NCBI RefSeq assembly: GCF_000702325.1
Contig: NZ_KL370891.1
Coordinates: 2,080,250 to 2,144,249, forward strand
Length of the DNA: 64,000 nt
Source: Thiomicrorhabdus sp. Milos-T2
Lineage (GTDB): Bacteria; Pseudomonadota; Gammaproteobacteria; Thiomicrospirales; Thiomicrospiraceae
Reading direction: 5' to 3'
The position numbers and the translations under genes were made by a program. This document shows, piece after piece, positions 49,443 through 57,887 of this stretch. The notes beneath the pieces are model-generated. The model saw only the letters and a list, made by a program, of their open reading frames with translations, was not told where the DNA came from and did not search any database. How positions within the stretch are numbered: position 1 is the first letter of the stretch; each line of letters begins with the position of its first letter.

Positions 49443-49940
49443 ATGCAACCCGGTTTAGTATATTGGTATTTATCGCCATGTTTCTCATCTCTTTTATTGA
49501 TTTTTTTTATTGATTTTTTTGAGGAGGGTGGCTTAAATTTTTGCATTACTTTGGAATTGATAATGGGCTTAATGTCCTTATCTGCATTCGCGATATTAAT
49601 CTTTACATCCTGGAAACAAAAAAGGGCAATTCAAGAGTTAGATTCTAACCTTTCAGAAACAAAAGAAGCCCTTAATAATGCTCAACATCAAACCAAAAAG
49701 TTGATGGGGGAATTTTCTAAAATTATTCAAGTTCAGTTCGCAGAGTGGAATTTTACGCAAACTGAAAAAGAGGTAGCACTACTGTTATTAAAAGGGCTCT
49801 CTTTGGATGAAATTGCAACCGTAAGAGAGACCAAAGAGAAAACGGTTCGCCAGCAAGCGTCAAACCTTTATAAAAAAGCCAAAATAGCTGGACGACATGA
49901 ACTAGTTGCGTACTTTTTTGAAGATTTGTTGATTGTGTAG
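49443..49940 (+). CDS. Membrane-anchored LuxR-type HTH regulator with frame-unstable N-terminus
   Basis: The C-terminal half (about 95-165, FTQTEKEVALLLLKGLSLDE, then KEKTVRQQASNLYKKAK) is a LuxR/GerE DNA-binding domain; a short coiled coil (60-85) and a hydrophobic hairpin precede it. Two ATGs overlap: 49439 and 49443. The 49439 frame reads MNATRFSILVFIAMFLISF and stops at TGA 49511. A 13-nt tandem duplication (ATTGATTTTTTTT, from 49496) puts the 49443 frame (MQPGLVYWYL...) in register with the HTH. Removing one unit, or one T of the T8 run, restores the 49439 frame, which looks more like natural homologues. Targets are unknown. Confidence 0.75.
   Translation: MQPGLVYWYLSPCFSSLLLIFFIDFFEEGGLNFCITLELIMGLMSLSAFAILIFTSWKQKRAIQELDSNLSETKEALNNAQHQTKKLMGEFSKIIQVQFAEWNFTQTEKEVALLLLKGLSLDEIATVRETKEKTVRQQASNLYKKAKIAGRHELVAYFFEDLLIV
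49496..49520 (+). repeat. 13-nt tandem duplication with T8 run in the LuxR-type gene
   Basis: ATTGATTTTTTTT (49496-49508) followed by ATTGATTTTTTT (49509-49520). The period of 13 shifts the reading frame by one. Confidence 0.93.
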
Positions 49941-49962
49941 CACCTTTTAAAAGATATTTACA

Positions 49963-50167
49963 GAGACCTTTTCACGAATTAAAAAACTCGGCTGTAGAGA
50001 CGAGAAACTTCAGAGTTTTTAACCTTTAACAACACTAAGAACCCTGCACCATTCATTCCAATAGGAATCAAGTCGTTTGTCCAAGGCTCAATGTTTACTA
50101 ACACAAAAAAACAAAACAATTGGAATCTCATAATTGAGACCATTGCACGAGTAAGTGCGAAGGTCTC
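49963..50167 (+). repeat. Composite decayed repeat (family A ends around family C remnant)
   Basis: Starts GAGACCTTTTCACGAA and ends with a 32-bp mini element GAGACC...GGTCTC (50136-50167). Between them, ACTAAGAACCCTGCACCATT and GTTTGTCCAAGGCTCAATGTT are decayed family C sequence (compare 54571-54640). It fills the gap between the LuxR-type gene and the sulfide dehydrogenase. Confidence 0.7.
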
Positions 50168-50186
50168 TTAAGATAAAAACCCCAAA

Positions 50187-50214
50187 TTAGATAAATTAGG
50201 TTAGATAAATTAGG
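50187..50214 (+). repeat. 14-nt tandem repeat spanning fccB stop
   Basis: Two perfect TTAGATAAATTAGG units (50187-50200, 50201-50214). The second contains the TAA stop of the minus-strand gene (50210-50212). Confidence 0.92.
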
Positions 50215-51478
50215 CAAAAGTATCTTGAAACAGATTCCCAGACCAGTTAAACATATTGCTGTAATTGCCTGTTGTTGCACCTTCTGAGGCAGGATAACTT
50301 GCTCCAGGCACTAACTCCATCTGCTTGGTACCACTGTTGTATTGATAAACTGCTGTTAACCAAGACGCGGTATTAGATGAAATCGGGCTGTAACAGGCCG
50401 AATTGGTTTTGGGTGCAGGGTCAGGTGCTATGTTTTTCAAGCTACGCAATACTGCATCGGCACATACTTTGGCTTCTGAATTACCAATATGACCCGCTTT
50501 AGGTTGCCCTGTAGCTTGAGAATCACCAATAATGTGAATATTGCTGGCTAAAGTGGATTCATAGTTTAATGGGTTCACGGGAGCCCACTTTCCGTTATTT
50601 AACTGCGTATCAAAAATGATCTGCCCTGCTCTTTGATTGGGTATGACATTTAAGGTTGTTGCAGAAAGGCTTAGCGCTGCTCCACCATTTACACTATAAG
50701 TAACCGTTTTATTATTAGAATCGACAGATTGCACAACCGCATTAGGAATATAAGTTACCCCATAATTTGTAAAGGCGTTGCCAAAAGTTGTGGCTTCAAC
50801 AGTAATGGCTGGATTGGCATCTAAAACCGTTACGCTACAATTGCTCAAACCTTTGGTATTTTGTAAATAATCTGCCACCACACAAGCACGTTCATAAGGG
50901 CCGGGAGGGCAACGATAAGGTGCGGATGGGATAGTCATAACAAAGTTATCCCCATCAACCATAGCATCAATTTGTGTCTTTAATAGATTCGTTTGTGCAC
51001 CCGCTTTCCAAGCATGTGGAACCTTGTTAAAGTCATGGCCTTGAACTGCATCAAATTCAATTCCAGGGGCTAAAATCAAACGGTCATAAGCTAAATTTTG
51101 CGCGTTTGATAGACTTACGGTTTGGTTAACTTTATCAATAGAATCTACCGTGGCATGGATGATATTGACCCCATATTTTTGATTATGACTAGCATAGCCA
51201 AAACTTAACCCTGAGGTCGTTTTTTGACCGTTTAACACCAGGTTGCTTAAAATCGGAGATACATAAGTAGGGTTGGCTTCAATCAGCGTAACCTGAACGC
51301 CTAAACCACCCCACATTTTTAAATATTTAGCCGCCGTTGCACCAGCAAATCCACCGCCCACAACAATAACATGAGGGATATTAGCCGTTACAGCATGCGC
51401 CAAACCTGGCATTGAACCTGTAACCACCCCTAAACCCAGTGCTTTTAACAAACTTCTACGTGATAATCGTGTAATCAT
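50210..51478 (-). CDS. fccB: Flavocytochrome c sulfide dehydrogenase, flavoprotein subunit
   Basis: Oxidises sulfide in the periplasm and passes electrons to its cytochrome partner. 422 residues. Twin-arginine signal (RLSRRSLLKALGLG) ending LAHA. FAD site VIVVGGGFAGATAAKYLK; redox cysteines in PYRCPPGPYER (Cys190) and ACYSPI (Cys362) are conserved; the family tail FNWSGNLFQDTFA is present. The residue that covalently holds FAD in the Chromatium enzyme (Cys in TCYLSN) is Pro75 here (SPILSN), so FAD is probably not covalently bound at that position. It is 15 bp downstream of the cytochrome gene, with an AGAGG ribosome binding site. Confidence 0.9.
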   Translation of the reverse strand: MITRLSRRSLLKALGLGVVTGSMPGLAHAVTANIPHVIVVGGGFAGATAAKYLKMWGGLGVQVTLIEANPTYVSPILSNLVLNGQKTTSGLSFGYASHNQKYGVNIIHATVDSIDKVNQTVSLSNAQNLAYDRLILAPGIEFDAVQGHDFNKVPHAWKAGAQTNLLKTQIDAMVDGDNFVMTIPSAPYRCPPGPYERACVVADYLQNTKGLSNCSVTVLDANPAITVEATTFGNAFTNYGVTYIPNAVVQSVDSNNKTVTYSVNGGAALSLSATTLNVIPNQRAGQIIFDTQLNNGKWAPVNPLNYESTLASNIHIIGDSQATGQPKAGHIGNSEAKVCADAVLRSLKNIAPDPAPKTNSACYSPISSNTASWLTAVYQYNSGTKQMELVPGASYPASEGATTGNYSNMFNWSGNLFQDTFA

Positions 51479-51493
51479 TACTGCAATCCTCTA

Positions 51494-52519
51494 TTAGTTA
51501 TCTTGGTCATTAGAAGCATTAGGCTGTGAGCCTAACCATGCTGCCATCGCTTGAATTTCAGTTGATGAATAACCATGTGCTTGAGCGAGCATAATTCCGC
51601 CCTGATCAAACATTTCGCTTGCCAATTCATTAGCTTCGCCAGTAATACTGTCCCAGCTAGTCACAGATTGACCATTAGTGCCATGACACTGCGCACATTG
51701 CGATACCAATAAACGCCCAGTTGTGGCGGTGTAATTTTGTACAGGAGTTGGAACAGTGCTGGTGGAGGCGTTGGTATCTTGACTATCGTCATGATCGACT
51801 TCTTCTGAATCTTTTATGCCGTCATTATCATCATCATTATCGCGATCATCGGTTAAACCGTCGTTATCATTATCGCGATCATAAAGGTCATTAATTCCGT
51901 CGCCATCACGGTCATCCCTTTTGCGACTGCTTAGGTAATCATTATCATAATGATTACTAACGCCGTCCTTGTCATCATCTTCATAGACATTTGGAATCCC
52001 ATCACCATCGGTATCTAACGGGTCATAGGTCACTTGTTTTGTGGTAACGGAAGCTGAGCTAATGCTGACCTTTAAAGGTGTATCCTCTACTCCATCGTGG
52101 TTTAAATCGACGTTAGGTGCATTCAGCGCAAGAGGTACATGGCCTAAATCGATATCGCCAGATAAGTTTATCAGGCCACTAATCGTGCCATTGTTATCTA
52201 AATTAATGGGTGTTACCACACGTTTAACGGGATCATTTTCGTTGGTTGTCATCACCAATCTACAATCTACATTACTGGGTAAAGAGATTGAAAATGGGTG
52301 CTTAGTGGTACCATTATTTGTAGAATTTTCCGAGTAAAAGGTTCCATCAGCACAAAATGCTTCAATCAGAGTACCTGGCACGGTACCCGTTACAACACTT
52401 GCTGAGGTAGATGTAGATGTCGATGTCGTAGTTGAATCACTACCACCGCCGCCACATGATGCTAACATTACAGCCATGGTTAGGCTGGATAAAATAAATG
52501 GGGCTTTATAAAGTTTCAT
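51494..52519 (-). CDS. fccA: Lipoprotein c-type cytochrome with calcium-binding Asp-rich repeats
   Basis: 341 residues. Lipoprotein signal with lipobox LASC (Cys22), a Gly/Ser/Thr-rich spacer, a domain of unknown fold (about 50-165), thrombospondin type 3-like repeats (about 168-245: DTDGDGIPNVYEDDDKDG, DRDGDGIND, DNDNDGLTDD, DDNDGIKD), then a single class I heme c domain (CAQCH, 275-279). Adjacent to and upstream of fccB, so it is probably the electron acceptor subunit; usual FccA subunits are short and lack the Ca-binding part. It is likely anchored to a membrane. The gene symbol is by position only. Confidence 0.75.
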   Translation of the reverse strand: MKLYKAPFILSSLTMAVMLASCGGGGSDSTTTSTSTSTSASVVTGTVPGTLIEAFCADGTFYSENSTNNGTTKHPFSISLPSNVDCRLVMTTNENDPVKRVVTPINLDNNGTISGLINLSGDIDLGHVPLALNAPNVDLNHDGVEDTPLKVSISSASVTTKQVTYDPLDTDGDGIPNVYEDDDKDGVSNHYDNDYLSSRKRDDRDGDGINDLYDRDNDNDGLTDDRDNDDDNDGIKDSEEVDHDDSQDTNASTSTVPTPVQNYTATTGRLLVSQCAQCHGTNGQSVTSWDSITGEANELASEMFDQGGIMLAQAHGYSSTEIQAMAAWLGSQPNASNDQDN

Positions 52520-53088
52520 AACCGTTCCTTAATTTCAACCCGAATGTTTCTTGAATTTTTTCTGCTGTTGTGACTGGCATTATTTTCACAAGAATATTTC
52601 CGAAGGCGTTTCGTATCGACGATTACCACCAACTGAGTAAATAGTTCTTGTCTAATGCAGTAACAAACAAGGTCAGTTAAAATTTGTTAACTATTCGGAT
52701 TAAGATTTTCATGTTCACTTTTTTAAAAAGTTGACTCAATCTTAGAAGATTAAAACCCCAAAGAATAGTGGGCAAATGTCTTACAGGACAAATGTACCAA
52801 GAGCCCCTAATGTATGTATCTATTTACCCAAAATTAGGGCGCAGTTCCGTCATTCTAAAAATACGAATAAACCGCTATCATTGTAAAATCAGTCCTAAAT
52901 AAAAGAGGGTTGGTGAGATGGTTTGAATTTTATTGCTATTTACACTTTGCATATTACATGGGGCAAGAGTGCACAAAGCAAGAGAGAATTCTTTAGATTG
53001 TTTAGCCTCAAGATAGAGGATTATAGCTGTTATTTATGTGTTGATTGTTTTTCGGCTAATGCCGAGTTAGTAGTATCGTGCAAAGGTA
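52520..53088. promoter_or_regulatory. Long upstream region of the sulfide dehydrogenase pair
   Basis: No convincing gene. The minus-strand promoter of the cytochrome/flavoprotein pair should lie here. The stretch 52760-52860 is richer in short near-repeats (CAAATGTCTTACAGGACAAATGTACC; TACCAAGAG; TTTACCCAAAATTAGGG) than the rest, so it may hold operators. The segment 52920-53080 has an open frame without a ribosome binding site or recognisable protein. A family A relic GTGCAAAGGTATC ends the region at 53079. Confidence 0.3.
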
Positions 53089-53475
53089 TCACAATGATAT
53101 ATTGTCTAAGGCTTCAAAAGCGGTTGGTCGACCACGCTCATTTAACGCCACCCCTAAAGTGCGCGCTTGCAACATGAGTTTATCATCTGCACTACGGTAA
53201 ACCTTTTGTATAAAGGCATACTTAGCTCGTGACTCTTTTTCCATTTCAACGGTAATATAAAAAACATCACCAGGTTTAAGCGATTGCTTGTAGTCTAACT
53301 CGGCACGCACTACAACTAAATGAATCCCAGCATTGGCTAACTGCACAAAATCGACATTATTAGCGAGCAAATAATCATGACGACTGTGTTCTAAATAATT
53401 TTGATAAACGGCATTATTTACCACACCTTGAATATCACATTCGTAGTCACGAACTATCATCTCTATTTTAAACAT
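53089..53475 (-). CDS. YbgC-like acyl-CoA thioesterase (hotdog fold)
   Basis: 128 residues, single hotdog domain of the 4-hydroxybenzoyl-CoA thioesterase/YbgC type. Visible: VRDYECDIQGVVNNAVYQNYLEHSR, where the Asp in the D-x-x-G-V-V-x-N segment is the usual catalytic position, and LDYKQSLKPGDVFYITVEM. Hydrolyses short acyl-CoAs; the exact substrate is unknown. The tol-pal cluster often next to ybgC is absent. Divergent from radC, with a palindrome in the shared promoter region. Confidence 0.86.
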   Translation of the reverse strand: MFKIEMIVRDYECDIQGVVNNAVYQNYLEHSRHDYLLANNVDFVQLANAGIHLVVVRAELDYKQSLKPGDVFYITVEMEKESRAKYAFIQKVYRSADDKLMLQARTLGVALNERGRPTAFEALDNISL

Positions 53476-53543
53476 TGCTTAAATACGCTCTTTTACCTAA
53501 CATTGATTTGGGTTATATTTAGTCGACTATGAATAACGACGAC

Positions 53544-53559
53544 TTACCAGGCCTGGTAA
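53544..53559. repeat. CCAGGCCTGG palindrome between divergent genes
   Basis: TTACCAGGCCTGGTAA, a perfect 16-bp palindrome in the 140-bp region between the divergent thioesterase and radC genes. A terminator role is impossible to exclude but the site suits a binding protein better. Confidence 0.93.
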
Positions 53560-53615
53560 AGTTTGGAAAACCGGCCTACATATTACCAAAATCCGTTTTA
53601 ATGTGGAATTAACAG

Positions 53616-54296
53616 ATGGCAATTACCGATTGGCACGAAAATGACCGACCAAGAGAAAAGCTGATTAAGTTTGGAGAACAACATCTTTCAGATGCAGAAT
53701 TATTAGCCATCTTTTTAAGAGTCGGCGTCAAAGGAAAAAGTGCCGTAGATTTAGCTCAAGACCTACTAAATGAATTTGGCAGCTTGCATAACCTGCTTAA
53801 TGCCAATGAAACTGAGTTTTGTAAAGCTAAAGGGCTTGGTCAAGCCAAGTATGTTCAAATGCGCGCTGTGTTAGAAATGTCACGCCGTCACTTTGAATCA
53901 GGATTACAAAAAAGTGATGCATTTACCAGTCCAGAGCTCGTCGCAAATTATTTATCACACGAACTCTCTCACCAAACAAGAGAACGTTTTGCCATATTAC
54001 TATTAGACCAACAACATCAGTTGATTGAACTGAAAATACTCTTTGAAGGCACTCTAAATCAAGCTGAAGTGCATGCAAGAGAGGTCGTAAAAGCGGTTTT
54101 AAGTGCCAATTCAGCAGCCGTTATTTTGGCACATAACCACCCTTCCGGCGATCCAACCCCAAGCCAGGCTGACATTCTACTTACCCAATCTTTAAGCTCG
54201 GCACTTGAACTGATTGAAGTAAGAACCTTAGACCATATTATTATTGGCGATAAAGGCCGCTGGCATTCACTAGCACAGCATAATCAAATGCCCTAA
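53616..54296 (+). CDS. radC: RadC family JAMM/MPN-domain protein
   Basis: 226 residues. N-terminal helix-hairpin-helix region ([20 protein letters not shown]), then the MPN+ domain with the JAMM motif [14 protein letters not shown] and an upstream Glu in [15 protein letters not shown]. Long described as a DNA repair protein, but the true role is uncertain. The usual neighbours rpmB and coaBC are 3 kb and 4 kb away, which suggests that an ancestral coaBC-radC-rpmB block has been broken up here by insertions. Confidence 0.93.
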   Translation: MAITDWHENDRPREKLIKFGEQHLSDAELLAIFLRVGVKGKSAVDLAQDLLNEFGSLHNLLNANETEFCKAKGLGQAKYVQMRAVLEMSRRHFESGLQKSDAFTSPELVANYLSHELSHQTRERFAILLLDQQHQLIELKILFEGTLNQAEVHAREVVKAVLSANSAAVILAHNHPSGDPTPSQADILLTQSLSSALELIEVRTLDHIIIGDKGRWHSLAQHNQMP

Positions 54297-54333
54297 TATG
54301 TAAAAGCTTAGATTTAATCCGACAGAACAGCGA

Positions 54334-54641
54334 TTGAGAAGCCTTTTTAAATATAAATCTTTGCCTTAAATATTGTCACATAGACTTCCCGTTACTTTTT
54401 GCAATTTGGCAAAAAGTAACCAAACGAAGAACTTGGCTGCAGAGACAAGAAAAAACAAACCCCACTCCATAAATGGACAAGTTCTAAGCTTGTGAACTGA
54501 AAACGCTGAACTCGCTGGTGCCCCGTAGGAAATGCCCTTGGGGTACTCAAACAGCAGCGTTTTTTTACCGTTCACTACGCTAAGAACCTTGTACCATTTA
54601 TTACAAGGGGACTTAAGGCGTTTGCCCAAGCTTCAATATTA
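54334..54641 (-). repeat. Family C repeat, copy 2 (308 bp) with an inserted module
   Basis: Reverse complement of 27181-27435 with two extra pieces: CGAAGAACTTGGCTGCAGAGA (about 54424-54450) and GGTGCCCC...GCCCTTGGGGTA (about 54517-54545). The second closely matches the 25-bp module of family A elements. The hairpin GTTACTTTTTGC / GCAAAAAGTAAC is present (54389-54420). The remaining 54642-54783 sequence shows nothing clear. Confidence 0.87.
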
Positions 54642-54783
54642 AGCATCACAAAAGTAGAAAATAACTCAAATCTGATAATGAATTTTTCATCAAGCTAGGT
54701 TAGTAATTAGCTGGTGTCTTGTCAGATTAAGTTGAAACTTTTACACCTAAGATTTCACGCCTTACACTCAGGCAAGGCTTTCA

Positions 54784-56718
54784 CTAAGCAATTTGATAAC
54801 CTTTTTTATGAGAAATCGCAATTACAGTGGAACGTGCAACACCCCCATATGGAAAGGTTGAATTTCCTTTGTCACCAGGGTGCTGGATACCGACAAAAAT
54901 GGTTTTACCATCTTCACTATAACTAAACCCGGTAACCTCGCACTCCTGAGGCCCAACCATAAACCGTTTAATTTCACCCGTTTCTGGATTCGCCAGTAAC
55001 ATCTGATTATTACCCATACCGGCGAACTCATCTTTATTAGAAGTTTTACCATCGGTTTGAATCCATAACTTACCTTGGCTGTCAAAGTGAATACCGTCTG
55101 GTGAATTGAACATATTATCACTGTTCACGTTTTTGGAACCCGCATAAAGTCCCTCTTTATGTACCGTTGGATTGCCCGCCAGCACAAATAAGTTCCAACT
55201 GAAACTGTCTGCTATATGGTCATTATTTTTGGGTACCCAACGAACGACTTGACCATAGTGATTTTCTTGACGAGGATTAACCCCACCTACTGGCTGAGCA
55301 TCGCCCCCAGCGTTAGGTTTAATGCCTCGATTTTTGTTATTGGTTAAAGCACAAAAGACTTCTGCTTTATGGGGATTTGCAGCAATCCACTCTGGTCGAT
55401 CCATTGTGGTTGCCCCCACCTTAGAGGCCGCCTGACGTGTATGAATGCATATCTCTGCCATATCCATTCCCGTTGCCTCTTTAGTTAACGCAATCCAACT
55501 TCCAGAGCCATTCTCATTAAACTTAGCAACGTAGAGAGTACCGTTTTCCATCAAATCATCGATGTCAGCATTTTTGTGATAACGATTTTTAGAAACATAA
55601 CGGTATAGATACTCACCACGTTCATCATCCCCTAAATAAACCACCACTTGGCCATTATCAGCAATCACCATCTCAGCATTTTCATGTTTAAAACGCCCTA
55701 AAGCTGTACGTTTTTTTGGTGTGCTGTTTGGATTAGCTGGATCGATTTCCACCACAAAACCTGAACGATTAGGTTCATTTGGTGTCTTCTCTAAATCAAA
55801 ACGCTCATCCGCTAAATGCCAATCGTAACCATAGTTTTTTGCAAACAATCCGTATCGCTTTAATTCATCACTCACCTTAACCAAATCATTTTTACTGCCG
55901 TAATAGCCATTAAAATTCTCTTCACACGTTAAATAGGTTCCCCAAGGCGTTTTACCGCTACCACAGTTAGCCCAGGTTCCAAAAGATTGAATACCTTGAG
56001 GGTCATGCTGAGTTTTCATTAAATTGTGACCACGTGCCGGCCCAGTGATTTGCATTGGGGTTAACGCAGTAATTCGGCGATTAAATTCAGAATCCTTAAC
56101 AACCTGCCAGCCATCTTTACCTTCTTTCACTTCAACAATCGACACCCCAACAGCTTGCTGGGTTTTTACAATATCATCCTTTGTTTGAGGCGATTTGCTT
56201 TCATGATGATGAAAAAACGAGGCCATATTCACATACTCATGATTAATTGCCAGCACTTCTCGGCCATCAATCGTAAAGTGTTTCATGCCGTCATTATTAT
56301 CACCAAAAGCCCACTCTTGATTTTCTGCTACAAAATCTTCAGTATTAGTAAACTGACTTGCTTTGGACCACAATGGGTCACCCCAACTAACAAGTGGTTT
56401 CCATTGATAATCCTTAGGTAAAGTAATGGTATCTTTACTATTCGCAGGTACATTTTCAAAAGCATAGATATCAAACTCTGATTTCTGATTTTTTGACATG
56501 GCGGCTACTAAGGTGGATTTTGCAAATAAGCCGGTTCCCACTAACAAAGCTCCACCCTTAAAAAAGTCACGTCGTGACATTGCTTTTTCAACGACCTCAT
56601 CAAAATCGGTTTTCTCAGGTGCTGGACGAACGATTTCATCGATCTCATCTGCCGAAAGAGATAGAGTGTTTTGTGTATGATTTTGCGACTGATTCTTTTT
56701 AAACATTGCCATTACCAT
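54784..56718 (-). CDS. phoX: PhoX-family (DUF839) alkaline phosphatase
   Basis: 644 residues. Tat signal with MSRRDFFKGGALLVGTGLF at 47-65 after a polar 45-residue leader, so it is exported folded. Family landmarks: GPARGHNLMKTQ, NCGSGKTPWGTYLTCEENFNG, YGWHLA-like YDWHLADERFD, and the ATGMDMAEICIHTR and FNSPDGIHFDSQGKLWIQTD blocks. Known PhoX enzymes use Ca and Fe and release phosphate from organic phosphates. With ppk and ppx in the same segment this fits phosphate storage and scavenging. I saw no clear Pho box; an inverted repeat lies about 90 bp upstream. Confidence 0.9.
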   Translation of the reverse strand: MVMAMFKKNQSQNHTQNTLSLSADEIDEIVRPAPEKTDFDEVVEKAMSRRDFFKGGALLVGTGLFAKSTLVAAMSKNQKSEFDIYAFENVPANSKDTITLPKDYQWKPLVSWGDPLWSKASQFTNTEDFVAENQEWAFGDNNDGMKHFTIDGREVLAINHEYVNMASFFHHHESKSPQTKDDIVKTQQAVGVSIVEVKEGKDGWQVVKDSEFNRRITALTPMQITGPARGHNLMKTQHDPQGIQSFGTWANCGSGKTPWGTYLTCEENFNGYYGSKNDLVKVSDELKRYGLFAKNYGYDWHLADERFDLEKTPNEPNRSGFVVEIDPANPNSTPKKRTALGRFKHENAEMVIADNGQVVVYLGDDERGEYLYRYVSKNRYHKNADIDDLMENGTLYVAKFNENGSGSWIALTKEATGMDMAEICIHTRQAASKVGATTMDRPEWIAANPHKAEVFCALTNNKNRGIKPNAGGDAQPVGGVNPRQENHYGQVVRWVPKNNDHIADSFSWNLFVLAGNPTVHKEGLYAGSKNVNSDNMFNSPDGIHFDSQGKLWIQTDGKTSNKDEFAGMGNNQMLLANPETGEIKRFMVGPQECEVTGFSYSEDGKTIFVGIQHPGDKGNSTFPYGGVARSTVIAISHKKGYQIA

Positions 56719-56807
56719 TAATTAAATTGGATACATTAAGAATATTGCACGATAAGTAGAGCGTACAAATCCTTGATTAAATATTTGAATATTATCTACT
56801 GATTTCA

Positions 56808-56834
56808 TTCACTAAATTATTACTATTTAGTGAA
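56808..56834. promoter_or_regulatory. Perfect inverted repeat in the phoX-rpmB divergent region
   Basis: TTCACTAAAT and ATTTAGTGAA separated by 7 bases, 90-116 bp upstream of the phoX start. A symmetric operator is likely; no T-run marks it as a terminator. The rest of the 56719-57061 gap is AT-rich and must also hold the rpmB promoter. Confidence 0.5.
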
Positions 56835-57061
56835 AAAGTAAGCTTTTCATCATTCTTTCTATTAAAAACCCTCCATCAAAACCTCTTAATTCATAAACAG
56901 TTGAAATATAAACTTGCAATCGATGCTTAATTTGTGGATAATTCCGCTTCTTATTTTTAACGTTACCCACATAACGTAATGAAATATAGAAATATTCGAA
57001 TATTTTTATTTATTTAAAACCTATTTAAAGGTTTTAAACTGTTTTTAAGAAGGATTGTGAA

Positions 57062-57298
57062 ATGTCTAAAGTATGCCAAGTTACAGGGAAACGTCCTGTC
57101 GTAGGTAACAATGTTTCTCACTCTCACCGTAAAACACGTCGTCGTTTCTTACCAAACTTGCACACGCATCGTTTTTGGTCTGAAGCTGAAAGTCGTTTTG
57201 TTAAGTTACGCGTTACTGCTGCAGGCATGCGTATCATTGATAAAAACGGAATTGACGCTGTGATCGCAGATATGCGTTCACGTGGTGAGAAGGTCTAA
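57062..57298 (+). CDS. rpmB: 50S ribosomal protein L28
   Basis: 78 residues, normal. Opens [20 protein letters not shown] and contains [16 protein letters not shown] and [18 protein letters not shown], the standard gammaproteobacterial L28 without a second zinc Cys pair. AAGAAGGA ribosome binding site upstream. Followed by rpmG after 11 bp; the two form an operon with a terminator. Confidence 0.98.
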   Translation: MSKVCQVTGKRPVVGNNVSHSHRKTRRRFLPNLHTHRFWSEAESRFVKLRVTAAGMRIIDKNGIDAVIADMRSRGEKV

Positions 57299-57309
57299 GG
57301 AGACTAACC

Positions 57310-57462
57310 ATGCGCGATAAAATCAAATTACAGTCAACTGAATCTGCTTATTTTTATACAACTGATAAAAATAAAAGAAACATGGCTGGAAAATTCGAGA
57401 TCAAGAAATACGATCCAGTAGTTCGTAAACACGTCTTGTTCAAAGAAGCAAAAATCAAATAA
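57310..57462 (+). CDS. rpmG: 50S ribosomal protein L33
   Basis: 50 residues: [20 protein letters not shown] at the N-terminus and [19 protein letters not shown] at the C-terminus, the Cys-less (C-minus) L33 form. AAGGAG ribosome binding site overlaps the end of the rpmB gene region. It is 11 bp downstream of rpmB and precedes a strong terminator. Confidence 0.98.
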   Translation: MRDKIKLQSTESAYFYTTDKNKRNMAGKFEIKKYDPVVRKHVLFKEAKIK

Positions 57463-57488
57463 GTCTTACCCAGATAGATTTGAGACCA

Positions 57489-57515
57489 ACCCGGTTCAAA
57501 AGACCGGGTTTTTTT
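57489..57515 (+). terminator. Rho-independent terminator of rpmB-rpmG
   Basis: AACCCGGT and ACCGGGTT arms, 6-nt loop, followed by a T run. Confidence 0.93.
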
Positions 57516-57541
57516 ATGCCTAAAAAATACCTAAAACTTAT

Positions 57542-57852
57542 GGGTATCCGTATTTTGTGATTGATTATCCAGTATTGTAAAAATTAACCACGAAGACACA
57601 GAGGCACGAAGATAAAAAATAAATAAAAGTGATTCGAAAATCATAGCCTAACGATCTTAAGTCATGCCTATAAGCTCTGAAGCTCTGCATTTGTAAAGTG
57701 TAAAAGCGATTAATTTATTATGTTTAGTTTGGTTATACGTTTAGTTTGGTTATTGGCTAAATTTAAGTTGGTATTAGATATTAGAAATCTTCGTGCTTTC
57801 GTGTCTTCGTGGTTAAAAGATTTGTTTAATCAATCATAAAATACATATACCC
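57542..57852 (+). repeat. Family B MITE, copy 3 (311 bp)
   Basis: Same orientation as copy 1. Perfect 8-bp target duplication AAACTTAT (57534-57541, 57853-57860). The extra 24 bp relative to copy 1 come from two internal tandem duplications (AGCTCTGA, and GTTTAGTTTGGTTAT repeated near 57721-57752). It fills the gap between rpmG and the sensor cyclase. Confidence 0.93.
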
Positions 57853-57887
57853 AAACTTATAAACCTAGGCCTTTATTAAATACCTGG

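Noticed and set aside
52923-53177. 84-codon frame upstream of the thioesterase
   Set aside because: Overlaps the minus-strand thioesterase gene and has no recognisable features.
54366-54629. Open frames in family C copies (also 27272-27499)
   Set aside because: Both lie within repeat sequence and have no ribosome binding site or protein resemblance.
56719-57061. Pho box upstream of phoX
   Set aside because: No pair of CTGTCAT-like direct repeats could be found; only the inverted repeat at 56808 stood out.
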